Source: Rotaria macrura
Taxonomy: Eukaryota; Rotifera; Eurotatoria; Philodinida; Philodinidae
DNA: 64,000 bases
Reading direction: 5' to 3'
Assembly (NCBI GenBank): GCA_900239685.1
Contig: OENT01000196.1
Span: forward strand, 1-64,000
This document shows, piece by piece, positions 24,321-35,167 of the stretch. Numbering within the stretch: the first letter of the stretch is position 1; every line of letters begins with the position of its first letter. Made by a program: the position numbers and the translations under genes. Under the pieces are notes generated by a model. The model was not told the origin of the DNA. It searched no databases and worked only from the letters and a program-made list of their open reading frames with translations.

Positions 24321-27300
24321 CCTCGCGTATCGACAAACGATCAATAATAATTACTCATCATTCTAGACTGTTTTTTTCCTCTTTCTTTTTGGCTTCTGTC
24401 TCTACTAGGATCTACACATATAGATGAGGGAAAAAAATGAGAGCAATTGTTCCGTCACGTCTCTCGTTTTTTCTTCTCTCTATTCTAATTTCACTGCTAT
24501 CCAATACAGAACTACTACGATTGTTACTCTTTTTATAACTTAGGCCGCTCGGGAAGATGGATGCATGTGTATGAGTTCAATTATTTAGTGAGGAAAAGAA
24601 CAGAGAAATCTAGAGTTAGTAACGTTGTCCTTCTATTTCTTTTTCGGTTTGCTCATGATAAGCATACGAGTTGAACTACTACAGTAAGAAGAAAACAAAC
24701 TCACACAGTTGATTTATTTTTCTCCTTTTTTTCTCTCTCGTATTCTCTCTTTTTTATGCTTCTTTTCATAATGGATCCTTGTATTTCTCCTTCTTTCTTT
24801 TTTATTGTTCTTACTGTTACGTGTTTAAATGAAGCTTCGCCTGTATATGTCATACGGCAATATAGGGAGAATGATGAATTTCATTAGAGTTTTCTTCTTA
24901 TCGACTTTCAGTTTTGTCGACGTGCAGGCACGTAGAAATTACAGATAACAATAGCTTGTTGATTGGTGTGCGTACAATGACAATTTAATGATGATGATTA
25001 GAACAAAGTATACTCAATCATCTGCATTTATCGCTCGTTTTCCGATTTTTTTGTCTTGAACAGTAGCATCCATTCGAATATAGTTCTTTGCAATAGAAAA
25101 ACACAGTGGAAGTAAAAAAAAAGTCCGACTATTCTCCAATGAATTAAAAACTGAATAGAGTCTATATGCATATGCGTATGATTCATGACTCTCGTGAATA
25201 AATCCAGAGAAACATAAATTAATAGAAAACTAATATGAATATTCGTTTCCGTCTTTTCTCGTTCTTTTTTTTCTTCATCAGAGACTCATTCTTTTCTTGA
25301 TTTTGAAGAATAGTGAACAAACATATTTGGCGCAATTATTGCTAAACAAACTTCAATCATGAATTCAATCAAATATACAAATCCATCTTAGAAGAACAAG
25401 CTAACTATGAAGAGAAAAAAATCGAGGATGAATAAGTGACATTTCGGACGCAGAATAGTAAAGAGATGTCAGAAAATTCAATTTACTCATTGCAGACTAA
25501 TGAATGTCGAAGAACCGTTCCGCTTTCTTCTTTTTCTTTCCTCTCTTCTTCACTATCTATAGATTGATTCGATTAAACACATCCGTATAGTTACTGACTC
25601 TCACTCGAGAATCGACCCACGAATACTAAAGATGACGTTTTCTAATAATAAAGATTAGTTTGGTTTCTTACGTAGCTACGCAGCAGTCGTCAATACACAT
25701 GAACTCCTTAGGGAATCTAATGAAAAACGACGTTCGCATATCTCATATGTTAATGTTATATATATATATATATCCATTTATATTCTGAATAGAAAAAGAA
25801 GAAAAAATTTGTTTAAGCTAATCAATAAGAAAAGGAAAGGAAAACATGCAAGAATATTTTTCGCATAAAAATTCAATGATCACGATGCAGAAAACGCCTA
25901 TACAAAGGCAGAACTATGTCTATTAATGGATAGTAGTATTCATAATCATTAAATATGTCATCAATTATTCATATATGCATCCGTGGTTGACTACTGAACC
26001 ATCGAATTTCACTCCCACAGAGAAATAGCATAGTTGAATTATATCTCAAAAGAAAGACATGATACGAATATATTTTTTGAACAAAGAAACAAGAAACATT
26101 AAGTGAGAAGATACATGAAGTATAAATAGATTGCAGAATACCAAAACTTTATCTATTAGGATATTTATACGAGAAAAAATGAATTTTTGCCTTAGTCAAT
26201 AATGAAAAGGAAGTCATTCATAGATTCAGTTCATCCGGTGTGCAAAAAAATCTGTTGGATTTCGAATATTTTTTTAGTTAAAACTGTACGCTTGTCTTGT
26301 CTAAAACGATCAATTTCTCACTAAAATTCAGAGTTCAAATGAAATATCATGATTTCATGAAAAACTTCACTACTATTGATAACTGCATATAAAGTATTCT
26401 TTTTAATAAACATGTGGATGACCCATTTTAATAAGACTGAAGATTCTAGAATGAGGAAAATATTCAACACATGGATACCTATTTGCCTTTTCTTGATACT
26501 TTTTGAAAGTAATTGACTTAAATATCAACGGAACCGTATATTGAATATCTGTCAGAATTATTCAATCCATCAAAATTATGATGTTATACTTTCTGTCAAT
26601 ATTGAGAATAAGATGAATTATAGAACTTTTCGTCTAGTATGTTTAGAGTCCTGTTTCTTTTTTGACGCATATAATCATATCAGCTAAGTCATATTCAACA
26701 AAATGGTTACTTTACTTATTAGTTTTTGTCTTGGAATATTGATTTAAAAAAACAAAGTTTTCTTTTTGAAGCAAATTAAGAAATTTCATCGAAATCAATA
26801 AAAGAATTTATTTTGTTTTCATTTTATACTTCATTCATTCAATTTTTTTGAAATATGTCATTGCCAAAAATAATCGATTCATGATAGACATCCGATGTTG
26901 AAAGATAATGTTGATCCTAACATATGTATACATCAATTATAGATTAGCTTGTGTATGCGGTCTCATTCATTCAGAGCCGGAAGTCTTAAAATGTACTTTA
27001 ATAGAGTGAATTTCTAAGGAATCCTTACAACTAAAAGAAAACTTTCCTATTTAAGGCTAAAAGTGATGATGTAAGTTGCATTATGTAACATTATTATATT
27101 GTGAATGGAATGATAGAAAAGTAAGGCTTGTTGAGGTTTCAGTGATAGACAAGATGTAGATCACACTAGAGCTATAGCGTATGACTGTAATTCACTTCAA
27201 GTTAAATAGATGTCACAAGACTGAGAACAAAATGCTACGCATATTTTCGTTTTCGTAATTTCATACTTGTTTCTTTACTGAAGTACCTATGTCGTCTAGT

Positions 27301-30300
27301 TTTCGGAGTAAACTCAAGTTTTGACGGTTGTTATATGTAGGTTAGAGAAAGTTATACAGTTAAACCGATAAGATCGATTTTAATTTCCCAAACAAGAGTT
27401 TTAAACAAAATAACAATGTTCGAGCAGTTCATGTTGACAAGAAAAGAATTGAGAAACTATCTAGATTAATTCAATGCACGGCACTGTAAATATAGACATG
27501 TATGTAATCGATCTATGATGAAGAAACAATGAATACGATTATGAAGAAAGATATATCGATAGAAATGGTTTATGAAATGCAGCATAGAGACTTTGTTGAA
27601 CATTACCTAAACATGATCTTTCTTAGGTTTTTTATTAGCTCGTTTGGCAATACTATTATATAAGTTATCAAAACGTGCATGCAACTTTTATTATTCCTAT
27701 TTATTAGCAAGTTAAATATAGAACTGAAAACATTCTTTTCATGTGGCACAATTTATTGTATTCGTTCAAGTGTAATAGAAAAGATCTCAAATAAAAATTG
27801 ATATTCAAAAAGTTTATTTAAAAAACAAATCAATATTCAGTTTGTTCTAAAATTTTGAAAGTAAATTTTTCAAATTAGATCATCAATAACAATAGAAAAA
27901 ATCTCTGGGTACAATTAGACTAGAGTAATGAGTTGAGCACAGTGTTGAAGATTGATTATTTCATTAAAACTAGTTTATTCTAATAAAATCAAAAATTTTC
28001 TTAAACGCTCTTAGCTTTAGTCAAGAGTAACACTTTAGCAATATATGAATTACACTTCAATTTCAGTGCACGTCATGTTAACTATGATACCGTATATCTC
28101 TACTTTATGCATCCTCTCTATGGATTGCACAGTATCGTCTTGTGGATTAATCGCCAAAAACAAAAACATTGAACAGTACGATCACTACAAATTGAAAGTT
28201 GTCTGAGAAAAAACAAAGATTATTGATCGTTTTCAACGAGAATCTTCAAGTTTATCTTTCAAGATTTGAGAATTTTCAGCATAGAATATCCTGAAATCAT
28301 CATTGTGATCATAAACATTGATTCGATTTACTTCAGTTATTTTAAAAAGAAAAATATCAATGTTTACGAACGACGAAAAAATATTTCATACTGATTTAAT
28401 ATTAACGTTTAGTAATAACATAAAACAGATGATGTTAAAAGTATGCTGGATGATTAACGCATGACATAACACTGCATAGGAAAATCTCTAATGCATCAAC
28501 GTAAAATAATATGTCACATCACTATACAAATGAAATTATTTCCATTAAATGTTGCATTTTATTTATGTTTAGAAGGATATAATTAAGTAGGCAAACAACT
28601 TTTGTGACAAAAAAAAATAGTACGATTGACTCAATCAGAACAATAAAAACATTACTAGTTTGAAATATATTCATATCTATTAACTGCATTCGATTGAGAT
28701 TACAGCTGAAAAAATGAGCCAATTGAGGGCATGCAAACATATTTCTATATGAAAATACTAATTATTTCTTGATTAATATTCAAAATAACGATTAGAAAGA
28801 AAATCTTTGATGATCGATCAAGGATCACCCGTTGTCTTCCTTTCATTTTTTTGGTTGAGCGAAAAGGACAAAGAGCAGTACTTTGATAGCAATCAATAAT
28901 ATGTATGTAATCGACATGGGAACAAAATTGAATGATGCATCATAGAAAAAAGTATAAAACAACATAGTATAATGCTATTAGTCAAATTATTTATATCATG
29001 TTCATTCAAAGTTGTTCACTATGGTTAACTAAACCTAAATCAATGTTCTTATCATGAACATGATTCTTGCTCCAAGTATCACACATTTAGATTCTTCTAT
29101 CAATATAAATATTTCTAAATAGTTTTTATTTTCGATAATTTTAGCTAAACACTTTAATTACGATAACATTTAAATATCGATATCTTTGATGTTAGCATTC
29201 GTATGAGAATCGTCAGATTAAACATGTGTTAGAATATGTGAAATTGAAAGAGTAGTTGCAGTTTTCTTGCTTCTCAATGAATCTCTAGGAAAAAAAATCA
29301 AAATATGAGAAAATAGAAATAATTTAATTTCATAATTTTCATGAAAATAAAGTAAATCGTATTCGTTACAATTCAGTACAATCTTAGTTTATTGAATGAT
29401 TTCGAATAATTATAAAAACAAACGATGATGCTAATCCATTCGTTATCTATTTATATTGAATTATCATGCTATTTTAGTACATTTTTTGGTAAGTTCTCCC
29501 ATTGGCATTGTAGATAATTGTAATTAAATTTTCTCGTTTGAATTTTTCTATCATTGACTATAGTTAATATTCAACTAAGAAAGATCAATATTTCCATAAA
29601 TATACAGAAGACTAGATCGTGCAGAAGATCCATTGAACTACTCACTTTTTTCACTAGCATCTTTTGATGTTGAAGTTTCATTTCAAATAATCTAAACATA
29701 CTACTTATTGTCATATGAATCGTTACTATAAAGTATGAAAATAGTGGGACAACGGAACGTACTGTTTTGTGATCGTTTTTTTTTTTCTTCACAATATCCT
29801 GACGTGTGCTGTTACTTGTGTATCGATATATTTTTTTCTGTCAAATTAATGTCAATCGATAATTTGATGAACAAAATATATCGTCAAAATCTCTTAAAAA
29901 ATCAATTACGAACGAAATCTATGATATGACTTTAGTTTTAATTTTGAGAAGATAGATTCAATGAGTTTCTCATGGGATGAACTTTTAACAATTAAGATTT
30001 GTCTCAATCAGAAGTAGGTCATGTTCGTTCAATAACATAATCGACTCATGTAAACTGTTATTCGATAATTTGATTTCTTAAGAATAAACCGATTATGAAA
30101 AGCTATTGTCGTTGTTACGCGGAAATCAAGATTTTTTTCTTGTTATTTTATGCTTGAACATGACATATACTCGCATCAATCATTAGTATTTCATTATATT
30201 GCTTTGATCGATGAATACAATCAGAATTGCTGCCGACAAATGGTGGCCGCCCTAAAGCATGGCGAATTTCCGTTCTTTTTTTCACAGTTAACAATGAACG

Positions 30301-30665
30301 AAGGTCTTCTCGTTTTTTTTTCGTTCTTCAATATTTCCTACATAAATCTTTTTCTCTCCAATCTTTTAATGACTTCAACACACCTGAAAATGCACAACCG
30401 ACTAGAGTTTCAATGAATTTTGTTAATTATTGATTTCATTTTTCCTTCGGACAATCTTTCATATTTTCTGTTTTGTATTTTCTTTCACACTGAAATATGA
30501 TATAGAATATTTATTATGTTGTTAGTTTTAATGATATTAATAAAACAATCATTGAAGTCAATGAATACAAAAGACAGGAGTCATTGCTATTTATAAAACC
30601 GCTGAACTATTGAATCTTCTCGTGTTCACCTGGCTAAGGTTTTAATTGAATGAAAGCGTGTTCAT
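24321..30665. other. long intergenic region, no gene seen
   Basis: About 6.3 kb between the start of the MGC-protein gene and the stop of the cysteine-rich gene. The first 500 bp upstream of the MGC gene are pyrimidine-rich (TTTCTCTC tracts), which may be 5' UTR or promoter. There is a TA tract near 25758-25776. The remainder is AT-rich with only short open frames. I find no RNA gene or transposon ends. Confidence 0.55.
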
Positions 30666-32399
30666 TTAAAAATCAAGTGTGAATATTAAAATACTGCTAA
30701 TAAGAAGCAAGTAAATAATGACAGGATTTATTGTAATTATGTTACACTTCGATGGTTCAGGAATAGTAGTGGTATCAGTGATAGTATTGGTGGCAGTGAT
30801 AGTATTGGTAGCAGTGATAGGTGTGGTAGTAGTGACAAGTGGTCGAAAAAAAAATAATGGATCAAATTCGATATCTTCTTTTATTAGTTGAATTAAGGCG
30901 TTAATTGTTCCAGGTGTATTGCAATTATTCTTATGACAATATACACCGAATTCCTCCAAATTGAATTCATCATCATCCAGACTATAACTAGCTTTAATCA
31001 TAATACTTGTTTCTGTATTGTAATTTTCACATTGCGATTCAAATGCATATTCACAATCATAGTACTGAGGATTATCGATATATTGATATATATAACAGGA
31101 TCCATCAGATGAACAAGATTCTGTTGGACAATTTTCAATATCAAGACTTACATTCGTGCAACGTGTACAAGTATGACAAGAAGTAAGTGGTGTTGGACTT
31201 TGAAGAAAGCTGGCTATTTCTAATGGTTCAGCATTGAATTGAAAGCTTGTTGTTAATTTTTCAACAATACGTGGATCATTACATAATGGCCAATCGCATA
31301 CATAGGTAATCAAATAAACTGCTGGTGGATGATATGATAAATTTTTATAGAGTATTATTTCTTCCTCAGCACGAATAAAATGCTTATAAGGTACATATTG
31401 ACTTTGGACATGACCAAGAATAATAGATTCCCTACCGGAAAACTCTTGAAAATCACGTACTATCTCACAATAACTTTCATTTCTGAATTCTAGTGTGCAA
31501 TCTAATACTTGACAAGTATCATCACCTACGTCATGCTGACAAGAACACTTATAGCAAGCAAGTTGACCAATGGTTGGTGTTGATGGTGTTGTAACGCTAG
31601 GATTCGGACGAAAATAAAGTTGATTATTTAATTCTACTGAATATGTAATATTTTTTTCAATGGTTTGTGTATTTAAAGGATTATTACAATTTGTTTTTTT
31701 ACACCATATATCTATATCATCCACAGCGAAGATATCATCATCAATGTAATATATTCCTATTATTCGAACTGATGTACTTAATCGTCCTTGATTACATAGA
31801 CTTTCAAAGGGAAATAAACATGAACCTGAATTAAATATTGGATCATCGACATAACCGTTGATATAACATGTACCACTGCATGGTGTCGATGGACAATCAA
31901 TGTTAATGGTTGCATTTTCACATTTTTTACATGCTACACATGCTGTGAATGCTTCATTAGCTTTAGGAATCAATGTATCTGTTAACAGATTTAAATCAAC
32001 TGTATAGGTAAGACTTTGCGGAAGAAAATTAATAATACGAGGTGTATTGCATAAATTCCAATCGCAACCATAAGAAAATTCTATTACAGCAGATACTTGC
32101 CACATAGAATTACTTTCCAAGAAGACTATTTCTTCTTCGTCTCGTATATAATGTAATGATTCTAAAAAAATTAAATCTGAATTAGGTCGATGATCAAAGT
32201 TCAGATAATTTGATGCACGTTCAATAAAACAGTAGCTTTCTTCAACGTATTCAATGACGCATTCAAGTTCATTTTCATTCGTACATGTTGTTCCACCAGG
32301 AATAATTGAACAACTACATTTGTAACACTGGAGACAACCAAATTGTTCGATTTTTATCAACAATACGAAGCTGGTAACGATTGTAAATAAGTAAAACAT
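30666..32399 (-). CDS. secreted/GPI-anchored Cys-rich protein with A-B-A-B modules
   Basis: Intronless gene for 577 residues. N-terminal signal peptide (about 1-21, FLFTIVTSFVLLI-like core). Two kinds of cysteine module alternate. A1 (25-121) and A2 (282-377) start CYKCSC and end CDWxLCNxPRI. B1 (154-242) and B2 (408-496) start CxxCxxC, contain TxSC-TCYI and FESxC, and end KxNCNxP. A Thr-rich stalk (about 521-549) from a short tandem DNA repeat follows, then a hydrophobic end (about 556-577) like a GPI-attachment signal. The CN endings recall Ly6/uPAR (three-finger) domains, but the cysteine spacing is not canonical, so the family link is a guess. Likely a cell-surface or cuticular protein. 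Several Asn-X-Ser/Thr sites are visible. Start: the only ATG ahead of the signal peptide. Confidence 0.8.
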   Translation of the reverse strand: MFYLFTIVTSFVLLIKIEQFGCLQCYKCSCSIIPGGTTCTNENELECVIEYVEESYCFIERASNYLNFDHRPNSDLIFLESLHYIRDEEEIVFLESNSMWQVSAVIEFSYGCDWNLCNTPRIINFLPQSLTYTVDLNLLTDTLIPKANEAFTACVACKKCENATINIDCPSTPCSGTCYINGYVDDPIFNSGSCLFPFESLCNQGRLSTSVRIIGIYYIDDDIFAVDDIDIWCKKTNCNNPLNTQTIEKNITYSVELNNQLYFRPNPSVTTPSTPTIGQLACYKCSCQHDVGDDTCQVLDCTLEFRNESYCEIVRDFQEFSGRESIILGHVQSQYVPYKHFIRAEEEIILYKNLSYHPPAVYLITYVCDWPLCNDPRIVEKLTTSFQFNAEPLEIASFLQSPTPLTSCHTCTRCTNVSLDIENCPTESCSSDGSCYIYQYIDNPQYYDCEYAFESQCENYNTETSIMIKASYSLDDDEFNLEEFGVYCHKNNCNTPGTINALIQLIKEDIEFDPLFFFRPLVTTTTPITATNTITATNTITDTTTIPEPSKCNIITINPVIIYLLLISSILIFTLDF

Positions 32400-33865
32400 T
32401 TTGCTTTATAACTAATGAATATCTAACCATGAAGACCAAACTATTTATTACGACAGTAAACTGTGGAAGATATCATTGATACTCAATATTGTCTTTTATG
32501 TTTATGACAACTTTTTGTTGAGATAAGATGTACTTTTTAGAAGAATCATTTAAAAATTATTGACAATAGTTTTCTTTTTTATCTTTCGAAAAATGCTACA
32601 CATACAAGGACACTAATATATATTGTAGTTATATCATTGAAACAATAGTAACCTTCATGGATAGAGCAAAAATTTTTACTATCGTACCAAGGATATTTGT
32701 TTTTTTTGAATAGTATGAGGACGCAAAGTAACCTATATGGCTAGCTTTCGAAGAAATCATCAAGTGATTTCTAAAATTTCCAATTCTTCACCATGATCTC
32801 AGAGACATGTATATGTTCATCGAAGAAATGAACTGAACTGATTACGTATGTAAGAAAAGTATATGATCAAAATACAATTCATCAGCCTCATGAAAGAAAT
32901 CAATTGATTATTGAAGTTTGAGTTTAGGCTCATAGTAACAAAGTTTTTAAACTACCTATAGACTATTTTAGGTTGGTTCTTGCAACATTACCATTCGTAA
33001 CAGAAAAACGACAATTTGCTCGAATATTCATTAGAAAATGTTTATCAAAACACAGCTTGTCCTGATCAGGGAGATGATCATTGCAGAAGTTAATATTCGA
33101 ATGCCGTAAATCACCAATTGTTTCATATTTGAAAAAAAATAGTATTGCTACAAAATAATCTTCTGTTTTAGATCATAGATAATTCAATGAAAATCTTATT
33201 CATGATTGTATTTTGTATGGCCAAACTCTTATAGTCATACACAACTCTAGTAAATTCGATACTTTCAATGAGTCAGATAGAAAATAAATCTATTTCTATA
33301 TTTTGGTGTATTTATAATGTCACTCACGTGAAATAGATAAATCGATGAAATGAAAAGGTCCAAGTGAAGATATTTACAATATTTGAAAGTTTTTCAATAG
33401 TGTTTTGCATGGATAAAAAATGATGTTGAGACCTTTGAAACGTTACTGGATTAAGGCCCCCACCCAATCCTAAAATGTCAATTTTGGTCAGATTTTTTAT
33501 TTCTATTGGGTCCAACAGAGCATAATGTCAGCTGTCGAACGCACTATAACTTATTCATTTTATAAATTTTTTTTCATGGTGAAAAACTCATTGAAGAAAT
33601 ACTTATTTGACAACTTTTATTACCAATGAGCTTTGAATCTCTTTGTCGATATATCGGAGTGATTACTACATGCTGTATATGTCGCCATTATATTGAATTT
33701 GAAATATATTTATTGTAAATACATAAAAACTCATTTAAAAAACTTCCTTCTGAAAAAAACTTTGAAAATCATTCTGGAAAATTATTTTGCTTTTCTCTGA
33801 ATATATGGTTTTCTGCTATGTCATTTTTGTATTTCTCAAAGTTCTCCACCATTTTTTATGATACA

Positions 33866-34103
33866 GAGTTCGGGTTTGTTTTAAATTATAGCTATGACCT
33901 GCCACTACAATTTAACAGAATCGAGTTTTATGATTAAATGATCTTTGCTTTCGAATATCGAAATTTTTAACGTTAAGCAGCATCAGATTCTCAAATTTTT
34001 TACTACACGCTTCCATTACAAAATTGAGAAATGAAATTGGATATTCGGTCTTTGTTAAGTTGTAGTGGCAGGTCATAGCTATATTTTAAAACCAACCTGA
34101 ACT
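33866..34103. repeat. inverted repeat, ~55-bp arms
   Basis: The left arm (33866-33920) and right arm (34049-34103) are reverse complements with a few mismatches. Both carry the core TATAGCTATGACCTGCCACT, and there are about 128 bp between them. Weaker pairing (ATTTCTCA words) may continue outward. It resembles the ends of a MITE or a foldback element. Confidence 0.8.
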
Positions 34104-34301
34104 CAACAGTATTTGTAACGAGGAAAAAATATGAGAAATGCCAGCACCCCGATTTTACACCATGATTCCACAATAAGTGGCCACATACTTAATATTTTGA
34201 ACTGAAATTTTTACTGTGAGATGCCTAGCAGTGGACACGCCTTCCATGAAAATTTCAGCAAGATTAGATGACCAGAAGCGAAAATGAAAATTAGGGTGTG
34301 T

Positions 34302-34320
34302 GGGGGGGGGGGGGGGGGGG
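34302..34320. repeat. poly-G run
   Basis: Nineteen consecutive G after TGTGT, in a genome otherwise poor in GC. Run length may be inexact in the assembly. It may be the decayed end of the surrounding element or a G-quadruplex-forming tract. Confidence 0.95.
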
Positions 34321-34955
34321 AGGCTTAAAAAAAACCTTCGTTAACTTCAATGCGCTATGCATTTCGTCGTATTTTTCATGAGGATTGATCAATCAAAGAA
34401 AGCATATCGAATGAACCATATTGCATATGGTGAAAACTTTAGTTCTTCAAATTTCCTATAAGTGGTATGCTTAGTTACCAACAAGCATGTAAAAATGAAA
34501 AAAGTATCTTTCTTCTATCAAAACACGGCCGATACTCTCAGCAAGCTTTTACAGCTTATTCTCGAACAGACACACTTCTGTTAAGTGCCGCAAATCTACT
34601 TTCACAATATTCGAAGAACTGCCATGAATTAAAAGTACAGATGATGATTAGGAATTCATATCTCAACACTATTTGACTTCTGTTTTATTGGTCAAAACTT
34701 TTTTGTACTTTTATGTTGCACATGATAAGACGTTTATTTTCATCGAACTACTGGAGGCTGAAATAAATAGAAAGGGAGAGAGAGCGTCAGGCAAAGATCT
34801 TTTGTTTTATTTATGATAAGAGTTTTTTACTTGGCATCTGCTTTCATTCTAAAAACATTTCTATGTATTCTACATGTTTATTTTTTGGCAAATCTGTTTT
34901 CTGTTTCCGGCAAACCGGTGCATGTCATCTTGGTGTTTCACCATATATATGAACC

Positions 34956-35167
34956 GTGTCACATATCCAAGATTTTGGAGAAGTGCTCACTTCTCCCGTG
35001 TGGGACGTTACACCCGCAGTCGAGAGATGCGGCCATCTGCCAATGGAGATGCATAATCTCCCTTAGATATGCACATTCCCCGCGTAGGATATTACTTCTC
35101 TCACGGGAAATGTGTCGTCTCCCGCTGGAGAAGTGAGCACTTCTCCAAAATCTTGGATGTGTGACAC
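34956..35167. mobile_element. 212-bp foldback element (MITE-like)
   Basis: Terminal inverted repeats of 41 bp with a single mismatch: it starts GTGTCACATATCC (34956) and ends GGATGTGTGACAC (35167). Each arm itself contains a 9-bp hairpin (GGAGAAGTG-CT-CACTTCTCC at 34977-34996, mirrored at 35127-35146). The centre is another hairpin, GGAGAT-GCATA-ATCTCC (35045-35061). Much more GC-rich than its surroundings and without coding capacity. I could not identify a target-site duplication, so the superfamily stays open. Confidence 0.7.

Larger units (their letters stand above)
33451..34328. mobile_element. possible TTAA-flanked non-autonomous DNA element
   Basis: TTAA at 33451-33454 is followed by GGCCCCCACCC. 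At the other side, a C/T/G-rich end reads, on the minus strand, GCCTCCCCCC after TTAA (34325-34328). Beyond these, the two ends share loosely matching sequence (CCTAAAAT...TTTTGGTCA against CCTAATTTTC...CTGGTCA). TTAA duplication is typical of piggyBac-like elements, but the arms are diverged and unequal, so this is tentative. It encloses the clear inverted repeat at 33866-34103. Confidence 0.3.

Noticed and set aside
30150-30433. Two overlapping open frames of 68-88 codons
   Set aside because: Phe-rich from T runs; no similarity to anything I know.
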